In this document: positions 56,219-64,000 of the stretch, in pieces
How positions within the stretch are numbered: position 1 is the first letter of the stretch
Layout of the letters: each line of letters starts with the position of its first letter
Assembly (NCBI GenBank): GCA_963832725.1
Contig: CAWHVG010000005.1
Span: forward strand, 2,046,001 to 2,110,000
Length of the DNA: 64,000 bases
Direction: 5' to 3'
Origin: JAEZBP01 sp963832725
Lineage (GTDB): Bacteria; Myxococcota_A; Polyangia; Polyangiales; Sandaracinaceae
Notes under the pieces: model-generated
Databases searched by the model: none
The model's input: only the letters and a program-made list of their open reading frames with translations
What the model was told of the DNA's origin: nothing
Position numbers and translations under genes: made by a program

Positions 56219-56531
56219 CCGCCTCCCGCGGGATCGCGCGACGCCGCCCCGCCGCACGCGTGTGAAAACGACCAGCCCGCCTGACGGGACGACCTCGAGG
56301 ACGCAGCCGACAGCGACGCACCGGGCGCCCCGCCGCATGCGAAAGGGGACGACATTCTCGCCTCGCGTCGCGGCCGCATCTCATCCGAGCGGCGTGAGGG
56401 CTGGCCGCGCTCGACCGACGACGTTCGCGATCGCTGCACCGGAGCGTCAAGCTAGCATGCGCTCGGAAGCGCCGGCTATCGTTCGGCGGCCGCACCGCGG
56501 CAGGCACCCAGCGGCAAGGGTCACGTTTCGG
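56219..56531. other. Divergent promoter region of the DUF483-like and radical-SAM genes
   Basis: The 313 bases between the divergent genes hold no recognised small peptide gene or repeat. Promoters of both genes must lie here. Confidence 0.45.
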
Positions 56532-58853
56532 ATGTCGTCATCGACCCACGAGAAGACGCGCTCTCTCGCCTTCCTGCTCCCCTACGGAGAGCCGAGCGAC
56601 GGCTACTTCTCCGACGTGCTGCCCTCGATGCTGTGCGCGCGAGCGCGGCGGGCCGGACACGAGGCGCGGGTGGTGCGCGTCTACTACGACGGCCGGGATC
56701 CGGCGCGCGACGCCGAGGTCGCGAGGCGGCTCTCGGCGTGGCTCGCGGAGCACGAGATCGACACCATCGTGGTCGACCGCCTCTTCGATCCGGCGCCGCT
56801 CGTCGCGCGACGGGCCGCGGATCCGAACGCGCGAGGCATCTTCCTCTACGAGGGCAACTCGCTCGACGTCCTCGAGGGCATCGACCACGTGGTCGGTCTG
56901 ACCGAGCACGCGGCGCCGACGCGCAGGCGGCAACCGACGCAGGCCGAGCTCGTCACCGCGTTCGAGGCGCTCTTGCCCACCCTCGGCGCGAGCGAGCCGG
57001 TCGACGTCGCGGGGGTCAGCCGGGTCGTGGACGGCGAGCTGCTCGCGGGACCACCGATGCCTCCGCCGAAGCCGCTCGGCGCGTTCGAAGCGGAGGTGCA
57101 CCAGGACGTCGTCTGCCTCGACGCGCCGCCGAAGGTGATCCGCAAGGTGCTGGAGGGGAACGTCGGCTGCCCCTTCGCCGCCGACGTCGCGGAGAACCCC
57201 TTCTTCGAAGGCGCGGAGCTACCCGCGGACGGCCGCCTCGCGCGCCTCGGCTGCGCGTTCTGCTACGCCGGCGGCGACTACCAGAAGCGGCAGAGCGGCG
57301 AGGTGGTCGCCGAGCTGATCGAGCAGGCCGGCTACTTCGCCGCCCGGATGCCGGAGCTCGAGGAGATCGTCCTCGGCGATCAGGCGCCCATCCGCTATCT
57401 GGCCGCGCTGGTCCGAGCGGCGCACGACGCGGGTCTGCGCCCCTTGCGCTGGCTCTTCGCCGCGCGCGCCGATGTCTTCGTGAAGAGCCGCGATCGGGTC
57501 GTCGACGCGATCGAGGCCGCGCGCGAGAGCGGGCAGCAGCTGGAGGTCTACCTGACCGGATTCGAGTCGTTCAGCGACCGCGAGCTGGCCCGCTACAACA
57601 AGGGCGCGACGGTGCAGCAGCTCGTCCAGAGCGTGCGCGCGATGCGCGAGCTGGCGGCGGCGCACCCGGGCGTCTTTCATTACGCCGAGACGCGCGGGCA
57701 CAGCCTGATCCTGTGGAGCCCGTGGACGCTGCCGGCGGACATCGCCGACTCGGTCGAGGTCATCCGGCGGAACGGCCTCGGCGAGCTCTTCGACGAGCTC
57801 GGCGGCAATCGGCTGCGACTCTACGAGGACCTGCCGCTCCACCACGCCGCGCGGCGGGATGGCGCGCTCAGCGAGCGCTGGGCGCCCGGCGACGAAGGTG
57901 CGGGCCGGCGCAAGGGCTACAACCAGGAGCACCCGTGGCGCTTTCTGGATGGGCGAACGCAGCTCGCGTACCGCCTCGCGAAAAGGCTCCGAGAGCGGCT
58001 GGGCGCGGAGACCGAAGCGGCGCAGCTCGCGGCCGTGGCGGCGTTCGCGGAGCGCGCGGAGCAGAGCTGGGACGTGGACGCGATCGTGGCGGAGGTGAGC
58101 GCCGGGCTCGACGCGTTGGAGGCGGCGCTCTCGAACCTGCTGCGCCCGGAGCGCGGGCCGGACGCGCCGTCCCGCGGACGCGCTCTCGAAGCGGCGCTCG
58201 TCCGGTTCACCGGCGCCTGCAACAACGGCTGCCGCGCCTGCGCGCAGCGCGACGTGTGGCTCGACGATCGCGAGCTCGCGCTGGCCGCGCGGGTCGAACG
58301 AGCCCGCTCCGAGAATCGACCCATCGTCCTGGCGGGGCGCGAGCCGACCATCCACCCCGCGTTCCTGCGGCTCGTCCGGCTGGCCCGCGGCGACGACGAG
58401 CGGCCGGTGGGGCTGGTCACGAACGGGCGGCGCTTCGCCGTCCCCGGGTTCGCGCGCGCCGCGGTCCGGGCGGGATTGCAGGCCGCCAGCGTGAAGCTCT
58501 TCGGGCCCGAAGCGGCCTTGGCGGACGCCGCGAGCCGGGATCCCGGCGGCTTCGACCAAGCGGTGAGCGGCGTCCGCGCGCTCCGCCAGGCCGGCGTGGA
58601 CGCGGTCGAGCTGCGGATTCCTCTCTCTTCGAGCGTGCTGGACCAGGTCGATGCCTACGTGGACTTGGCCCAGCGCCTCGACGTGCCCCAGCTCCGGGTG
58701 GAGGTCGCCCTCGACGCGGTCGGGCTCGGTCGCTTGGCGGACACGGCGAACGCGATCGAGCGACTGGCACGGCGCTGCCGAGAAGCGGGCGTGGCGCTGG
58801 AAGCCGTCCCGCTCACGGCGGCCAGCCGCGGCCTCGCATGGTTCGCCGGCTGA
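56532..58853 (+). CDS. Radical-SAM protein with two SAM-radical cores
   Basis: A 773-residue protein from the ATG at 56532. Residues ~10-170 look like a cobalamin-binding-type N-terminal domain (LAFLLPYGEPSDGYFSDVLP; IDTIVVDRLFD). The first radical-SAM core has CAFCYAGGDY with Cys241 and Cys244. The nearest upstream cysteine is Cys213 (NVGCPFAADVAENP), giving a CX27CX2C spacing instead of CX3CX2C. A second core lies in the C-terminal quarter: Cys563, Cys567 and Cys570 in GACNNGCRACAQR, followed by VLAGREPTIHPAFLRLVRLA, a GGEP-like motif. The gene converges with the two minus-strand radical-SAM genes. Substrate unknown. Confidence 0.85.
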   Translation: MSSSTHEKTRSLAFLLPYGEPSDGYFSDVLPSMLCARARRAGHEARVVRVYYDGRDPARDAEVARRLSAWLAEHEIDTIVVDRLFDPAPLVARRAADPNARGIFLYEGNSLDVLEGIDHVVGLTEHAAPTRRRQPTQAELVTAFEALLPTLGASEPVDVAGVSRVVDGELLAGPPMPPPKPLGAFEAEVHQDVVCLDAPPKVIRKVLEGNVGCPFAADVAENPFFEGAELPADGRLARLGCAFCYAGGDYQKRQSGEVVAELIEQAGYFAARMPELEEIVLGDQAPIRYLAALVRAAHDAGLRPLRWLFAARADVFVKSRDRVVDAIEAARESGQQLEVYLTGFESFSDRELARYNKGATVQQLVQSVRAMRELAAAHPGVFHYAETRGHSLILWSPWTLPADIADSVEVIRRNGLGELFDELGGNRLRLYEDLPLHHAARRDGALSERWAPGDEGAGRRKGYNQEHPWRFLDGRTQLAYRLAKRLRERLGAETEAAQLAAVAAFAERAEQSWDVDAIVAEVSAGLDALEAALSNLLRPERGPDAPSRGRALEAALVRFTGACNNGCRACAQRDVWLDDRELALAARVERARSENRPIVLAGREPTIHPAFLRLVRLARGDDERPVGLVTNGRRFAVPGFARAAVRAGLQAASVKLFGPEAALADAASRDPGGFDQAVSGVRALRQAGVDAVELRIPLSSSVLDQVDAYVDLAQRLDVPQLRVEVALDAVGLGRLADTANAIERLARRCREAGVALEAVPLTAASRGLAWFAG

Positions 58854-59010
58854 CGAGACGTCGCGCGCAGTCCTCGCGCTCGCGTCGACTCCAGCCTGCC
58901 GCGTCCGCGTCGATCGCATGGTGGGCCACCGGCGACGCGAGCCGCACCGTTGGGTCACGAGAGCGCGCTCGCCCGGGGAATCGAGCGAAGAGGCTCGAGC
59001 GGCAGCGTGA

Positions 59011-60631
59011 TCAGTCGGCGGCGGCAGCAGGGAGGCGGCCGAGGGCCACGAGCACGTGGCGGATGCCTTCGACCAGCGCCGGCGAGGCGTCCTCGCCGTC
59101 CACGCGATAGCCGCCGCGCAGCTTGCCGCCTTCGTCGCGCAGCCACACCACCGCGCGAGCGCCGTCCGGCGCCGCCAGCGTCGCCTCCACGCCGGCCTCC
59201 GCGGTCGTGCAGATCCTCCCACCGAAGCGTCCCGAAGGGCGCAGCGCGGCGCAGGCGCGCGAGCCCCGCCGCCACCGAAGCGGGCAGCGTGCTCGACGCA
59301 TCCGGACCCGGCGGGTGCACCCCCTGCGCGCCGGCGTCGAGGGCGGCCCGCCACACGAACGCCAGCGCCGCGCCGAGTCGCTCCGAGGATCCGCGCTCCA
59401 CGTGGATGGAGAAGCGATCGGTGGCCGCCATCCCGCCCGCGTCGGGACGCAGCGCCAGCGCCAGCTCTCCATCTTCGGCGTCGAAGACCAGCCCCACCTC
59501 GTCCCGGCCGCGCTCGTGGAGCGTCACGCCTCGCACGCCGGCCGGGAGAGTCGCGCCTTCGAGCGCGCGGCGCAGGAACGCCGAGGTCCGGAGCGCGAAG
59601 AGCTGCCCGCGATCGAGCGAGCTCATGGCCTCCTCGCTCACCGGGACCAGCTCGCCGGTGCCGTACTGCGCGGCGTAGCTGTCGAACACGCCGGAACAGC
59701 GCTCGTCGAAGACGCAGCGCCGGCAGCCCTCGGGCTTCGACTTGAATGCCTGTTTGAGGTGGTATTTGAGCCTTCTGTGGCCGAGCTCGCCGCGCCCCCG
59801 ATCGTTCGCGACCAAGGTCCACGTCCTCTGGCCGCCGTGATGGATCCAGGGCGCCAGCGAAGGCGCGATGCAGTAGGGCAAATTGCCGATGTTCACGTCG
59901 AAGTCGGACGGAAATCCGGCGATCATGCGCGTCAGCGGCTCCCGCAAATCCGAGTAGCGCGGCTGCAGCGCCGCCAACGCGGCCGACGCGTCGATGCGTC
60001 TCGGATCGCCCGGCGCGCTGGCCACCGGCCCCACCGCCGGCTCGCCGGTGTCCTCGTGGAGGAGCCCGGTGTCGTAGGGGTTGACCATGTCGACGTGGAC
60101 CTGCGCCACGCCGAAGGGCGCGAGCAACGCCGGCAGCGCGCCGAGGCTCTCGCCGTTCTGCCGCACCACGCATGTGTTGACGGTGATGCGTTGGCCGAGC
60201 GCGGAGACGCGGGACACCGCGCGCAGGAGCTGATCGAACGAGCCCCGGCGGCGCGTGGTCCGCTCGTGCGCCTCGCGCGTCCCGCCCTGAAACGAGAAGC
60301 GCCACTCCACCTCGGCGCCGCTCGCCGCGACCTCGTCCACGAGCGCCGTCCGGCCGGGCTTGGAGCCGTTGGAGAAGACGACGATCTCGAACCCGAGCGC
60401 TGCCGCGTGCCGGACGACGTCGAGGAAGTAGGGCTGGATGGTCGGCTCGCCGCCGAGCAGGGTGACGCGGCGATGTCCGGCGGCCCAGGCCCCGTCGAGC
60501 GCCGTCATGAGCTCGCTCGCATCGAGGAGCGGCGCCTTCCCCTCCGACGTCAGATAACCGCTGACGCAGAACACGCAGCGGTCGTTGCACAAGTGACCGA
60601 GCTGGAGCTCGAACTGCCCGGGCTGGCTCAT
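59011..60631 (-). CDS. Radical-SAM/SPASM-like protein, frameshifted near its C-terminus
   Basis: The ATG at 60631 opens a protein with the canonical CX3CX2C of radical-SAM enzymes (LCNDRCVFC, Cys15, Cys19, Cys22), GGEPT at ~60-64, and downstream cysteines that could form auxiliary clusters (LPYCIAPS; GCRRCVFDERCSGVFDSY). Near 59200 the frame changes to TTAEAGVEATLAAPDG, and the protein ends with RHVLVALGRLPAAAAD at 59011. The total is ~539 residues. The gene follows the tandem radical-SAM gene by 11 bases, so it is probably in the same transcript. Confidence 0.85.
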
Positions 60632-60642
60632 CGCAGCGACGC

Positions 60643-62500
60643 CTACTCCGCCGGTTCGCGGGCGGCACGCGCGTCGTCTTCGAAGACCAGCTCGCTCACG
60701 GGGGAGACCTCCCGGAAGCCGTGCAGCGCGGCGTAGTTTCCGCGCACGCCGACGCAGCGGCTGGAGAGGCGGCAGTCACCACACGCCGCCGGCTTCTGGA
60801 AGCCGGGCGCGGGGTTCGGCTCCGGCAGCACCGCCAGCCGGGTGACGTCGAGCCAGTCTCGCTCGAGGAAGCAGAGCGGCAGACCGCACTCGCCGTCCAG
60901 CCCGTTGCAGCCCAGGCCCAGACTCCGCGCCATCCGGATCGCTTCGCCGACGAAGGGGCGCACCTCCTCGAAGCGAGGCGTGATCACGTCGTTCACCGGC
61001 ACGAGAATCCGTCGACGCGTTCGCGTACGACAAGGTGAGCTCCGGCGCCGTCCCCCACTCGCGATGGATGAGCGCGACCAGCTCCGGCAGCTCACGATAG
61101 TTCTCGCCGGTGATCACGCAGTTGAGCGAGACGTGCACACCCGCCGCGACCAACTCGCCGACGCCGGTCAGGGTCCGCTCGAAGGTGCCTCGAGCGCGGG
61201 TGACCGTGTCCGACACCGCCGCCGTCGCGCCGTGCAGCGACACGAACGCTCGCACCAGCCCGGCCTCCCGCAGCGAGAGCGCATAGCCTGGCCTGGCACA
61301 GCGGATCGCGTTGGTCTGGATCTGCACGAGGAGCCCGAGCTCCGAGGCCTGACGGATGTAGTCGGGCAGAGACGGGTTGAGCGTCGGCTCGCCCCCGCTG
61401 AGCGAGAGGAGCCCTACTCCGTCCTCGGCCGCGCGGGCGATCTCGTCGCGGATGCGCGACGGATCCTGCGCCGGCAAATCACGATTGACGAAGCAGAAGG
61501 GGCAGTCCTGATTGCAGTGGAAGTTGATGCGGATGACCCGCTCGCGCCGGGCGCCACCGTCGCCGCCCGTGTAGCAGATGGAGTCACTGATGAGCTCTTT
61601 CTCGACGAGCTCGCGGCGGTCGCCGCCGAGGCCGCGGACGAAGCGGGTCTCGCGCGCCGGGACCGGCTCGATGCCCGCTTCGCCGTGCAGGTCCAAGTAG
61701 CGCTGCTGGATGCCGGGGCAGAGCTCGCGCGCGACGCACGTTTCGCACGCCGAAACCCGCGAGAACCCCTGGGCGACGTGGGGCGCGCCGACCGCGAAGA
61801 GCTCGGGGTAGCGACGCCGCGCCGGGAAGAGGCAGAGCGGGATCGAATAGCGCGGGTCGAAACGCAGCTCGATCCCCGCCTCGCGCGCCGCCTCGGTCAT
61901 CTCGGTCACGGCGTCGGCCACGTCGCCGTAGCGCGGCACCAGCGCGTCGTCGGCGTCGACGACCGCGCGCACCACGATGCGCCGGACCGCCGGCAGACGC
62001 GCCGCACAGAACGCCGGCAGCTCCACCGCGTCGCGCAGGTTCGCGGTGGTCAGCGCCGTCCCGAGCTCCACCCGGAGGCCCGCCGCGGCGGCCCGCTCGG
62101 CCCCGCGCAGGGTCAGCTCGAACGCGCCGGCGACCTCCGTGATGGCATCGGAGGCCTCGGCCGCCGGGGCGTTGAGCGCCACGCGCGCCGTCGTCAGCCC
62201 CGCCTCCACCAGCGCCTCGGCGCGCCCGGGGTAGGCGAGGATCATCGCGTTCGTCTCGAGGATCACCTCCTCGATCCCGGCCTCTCGCGCGGCCCGGACG
62301 TGGCCCGGCAGCCTCGGATCGAGCGTCGGCTCGCCTCCGCTGATCACCAGCGTCTTGGCGCCCTGCGCGGCGGCGGCGCGGATCTCGCCTCGAATGCGGG
62401 GCAGGGCCGTGAACCCGCGCTCGTCCTGCGGCCTCCGGAACGTGCAGAAGCCGCAGTGCTGGTTGCACGTGTAGTTGGTGAAGACGGTCGCGGTATCCAT
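60643..62500 (-). CDS. Tandem radical-SAM protein with two CX3CX2C cores, frameshifted
   Basis: The ATG at 62500 starts a protein with two radical-SAM cores in tandem: Cys12, Cys16, Cys19 (TCNQHCGFCTF) with SGGEPTLDPRLPGHV, and Cys329, Cys333, Cys336 (HCNQDCPFCFV) with SGGEPTLNPSLPDYI. A cysteine cluster (CETCVARELC) lies between them, and a further cluster (CGDCRLSSRC) near the C-terminus. A frame change near 61010 separates the main frame from the C-terminal part. The whole protein is ~619 residues. It is the first gene of the minus-strand pair and lies 219 bp below the HAD gene. The two cores may act on successive steps or on two sites of one substrate. Confidence 0.85.
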
Positions 62501-62719
62501 CGGAGACCCCGCGAAGTCTAGCAGTCGGGTGAAGTACCGAGCCCGAAGGAAATCCGGACCCTCTCGCGACCTCGGACCGAGCCTCGCCGAGATGGCGTGC
62601 AGCCTGTCGGGCGTGGCGAAGCGACACGGCGTATCGCGAGGACCGACGCGGTCCCGACGAGCGGAGCCCGCCGACTCGCCGAGCGCCAATCTCACGACGC
62701 GGCCGCAGAGGGCGTTCGC

Positions 62720-63370
62720 TCAGCGGGGCAAGCGCGCGGTCAGCTCGCGCGGCTCGGAGAGCGCCCACACCCGCGGGTCGAGCTTCTCTCGGATCCGCTG
62801 GCGATCCTCGGGCGGGCGGCACCAGAGCGCGGACGCGCCGACCATGCCCGCGCGGTGTGCCGCCTCGACGTCCATCGGCGTGTCGCCGACGTAGACCGCC
62901 TCGTGCGCCTCGAGTGCCCAGCTCGGCGAGCGCCCGCACCAGCCCGGTCGGGTCGGGCTTGGGCGCCGGGACGTCGTCCTCGAGCACCACCACGTCGAAG
63001 AAGGGCTCAGGTCGACGGTGCGGCAGGTCGCCTCGAACGCGCGCCGGCTCTTGCCGGTCACGATCCCCATCGGGACGCCGCGCGCCTTCAAGTCCTCCAG
63101 CATCTCGGGCACGCCCTCGAAGAACCCGCCGAGCAGCTCGCCCACCATCGCTTCGTAGGTCTCGCAGACGAGGCCGTGCACCCGATCGCCGAGCTCCTCG
63201 CCCAGCCACTCGAGCAGGAAGAGGCGCTCCGACGCCGGCCGGCGGCGCATCATCTCGCCCCAGCTCGGCGGCGTGTCCAGCGCCGAGGCGAACGCCCGGC
63301 GATAGCACTCCAGGTAGAGCGCGCCGGAGTCGATCAGGGTTCCGTCGAGGTCGAAGAGCACCGCTCGCAT
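62720..63370 (-). CDS. HAD phosphatase (phosphoglycolate-phosphatase/PGM-like), twice frameshifted
   Basis: From the ATG at 63370 the product begins MRAVLFDLDGTLIDSGALYL. Two compensating frame changes, near 63005 and 62912, place the middle segment (PFFDVVVLEDDVPAPKPDP) in another frame. The protein resumes with EAVYVGDTPMDVEAAHRAG in the first frame and ends LTARLPR at 62720. Read through, it is an intact ~217-residue HAD phosphatase with a DxDGT motif I and GDTPMDV motif IV. Substrate unknown. The net +1/-1 pair strongly suggests sequence errors. Confidence 0.85.
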   Translation of the reverse strand: MRAVLFDLDGTLIDSGALYLECYRRAFASALDTPPSWGEMMRRRPASERLFLLEWLGEELGDRVHGLVCETYEAMVGELLGGFFEGVPEMLEDLKARGVPMGIVTGKSRRAFEATCRTVDLSPSSTWWCSRTTSRRPSPTRPGWCGRSPSWALEAHEAVYVGDTPMDVEAAHRAGMVGASALWCRPPEDRQRIREKLDPRVWALSEPRELTARLPR

Positions 63371-63572
63371 GCGGCGGAGCATGCCCCGAACGAGCGTCCA
63401 CGCCAGCGACGGAAGCTCCGGCCCGGGCCCGTGACGAAGACCGCGGCCGGAGGTCCGCCGTCCCGTCGCGGGCTGGCCGAGCGACTCGCCCCCGTCCGGC
63501 ACCGAGGCCGAGGATCGCTCGCCGCTTGGAGCCGAGCGACCCGATCGTTCGCGGAAGCGTCCGCGATCGGGC

Positions 63573-64000
63573 TCAGGCCTCGGCGACGGCGCGGAGCTTG
63601 GCCAGGATCAGATCGAGCGCCACGCGGTTTCGGCCGCCCTCGGGGATGATCAGGTCCGCATAGGCCTTCGAAGGCTCCACGAACTGCAGGTGCATCGGCC
63701 GCACGGTCGCGTAGTACTGCTCGCGGATCGACGCGAAGGTGCGCCCGCGGTGCTCCAGATCGCGGCGGATGCGGCGGAAGACCCGGATGTCCGGCGGCGT
63801 GTCCACGAAGAGCTTGAGATCGAGCTGCTCGCGAAGGCGCGGTTCCACGAACACGAGGATCCCCTCCACCACGATCACCCGCCGCGGCTCGACGCGCTCG
63901 GTCTCTTCGCTCCGGCGGTGCCGCTTGAAGTCGTAGACGGGCGTGTCGATGGCGTCGCCGGCCTTCAGCTTCGCCAGGTGCTCGATCAGGAGCTCGGTCT
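63573..64000 (-). CDS. udk: Uridine kinase (Udk), C-terminal part (runs off right edge)
   Basis: The frame covers the C-terminal ~142 residues of a uridine/cytidine kinase. It includes DTPVYDFKRHRRS, the Walker-B-like strand VIVVEGILVFVEPRLRE, FVDTPPDIRVFRRIRRDLEH and VRPMHLQFVEPSKAYADLII. The N-terminal P-loop is outside the window. The enzyme phosphorylates uridine and cytidine in pyrimidine salvage. Confidence 0.9.
   Translation of the reverse strand, partial: TELLIEHLAKLKAGDAIDTPVYDFKRHRRSEETERVEPRRVIVVEGILVFVEPRLREQLDLKLFVDTPPDIRVFRRIRRDLEHRGRTFASIREQYYATVRPMHLQFVEPSKAYADLIIPEGGRNRVALDLILAKLRAVAEA

Noticed and set aside
56219..56531. RiPP precursor peptide for the radical-SAM genes
   Set aside because: No short frame with a ribosome-binding site and a leader/core pattern was found in this gap or in 58854-59010.
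57219..60668. Long minus-strand open frame across the radical-SAM gene at 56532 and beyond
   Set aside because: It overlaps two supported genes with recognisable motifs in other frames, and its own translation is low-complexity.

Overview
The window is uniformly GC-rich and looks like a chromosomal segment of a deltaproteobacterial predator or soil lineage, most likely Myxococcota of the Polyangiales/Sandaracinaceae type. This is an inference from gene style, not from a marker gene. The clues are four Hanks-type Ser/Thr kinases in 64 kb, an FHA protein, many lipoproteins with Asp/Ala/Gly-rich linkers after the lipobox, and a 1091-residue surface lipoprotein built from myxobacterial Cys-rich (DUF4215) repeats and C-type lectin domains. 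No rRNA or tRNA gene was recognised.

Layout. 1-7.5 kb: truncated CLC channel gene, a frameshifted lipoprotein, a DUF1295 membrane enzyme, and a minus-strand group of lipoprotein, PEGA/TPR protein and membrane kinase. 7.7-16.6 kb: the large lectin lipoprotein, a secreted protein, an FHA/winged-helix plus kinase operon, another kinase and small proteins. 16.8-23.4 kb: TDP2-like phosphodiesterase, a broken old-yellow-enzyme gene beside a 41-bp periodic array, an alpha/beta-hydrolase lipoprotein, cysQ and two envelope proteins. 23.5-27.6 kb (accessory): an Smr gene whose 3' end is tandemly duplicated, an AAA ATPase/TOPRIM (DUF4276) pair resembling phage-defence modules, a second ~41-bp periodic array, and a nucleotidyltransferase. 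27.7-33 kb: a lipoprotein, a large frameshifted pseudo-receiver/TPR membrane protein, and a metallophosphoesterase. 33-37 kb: redox cluster of AraC regulator, flavin reductase, aldo/keto reductase and TetR with visible operators. 37-43 kb: M23 peptidase and membrane proteins, split transketolase, TonB-like protein. 43.5-49 kb: HAD hydrolase, DUF1330, MDR-type reductase, kinase with membrane tail. 49-55 kb: RND efflux pair, YXWGXW lipoprotein, bestrophin. 55-62.5 kb: a radical-SAM locus with three proteins carrying five radical-SAM cores plus a DUF483-like protein. 62.7-64 kb: HAD phosphatase and the end of a uridine kinase.

At least twelve genes are interrupted by about seventeen single-base frame changes, several beside short G/C homopolymers. 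The simplest reading is residual indel error in the assembly, so most of these genes are probably intact in the organism. The most interesting candidates for something undescribed are the radical-SAM locus and the two ~41-bp periodic intergenic arrays.
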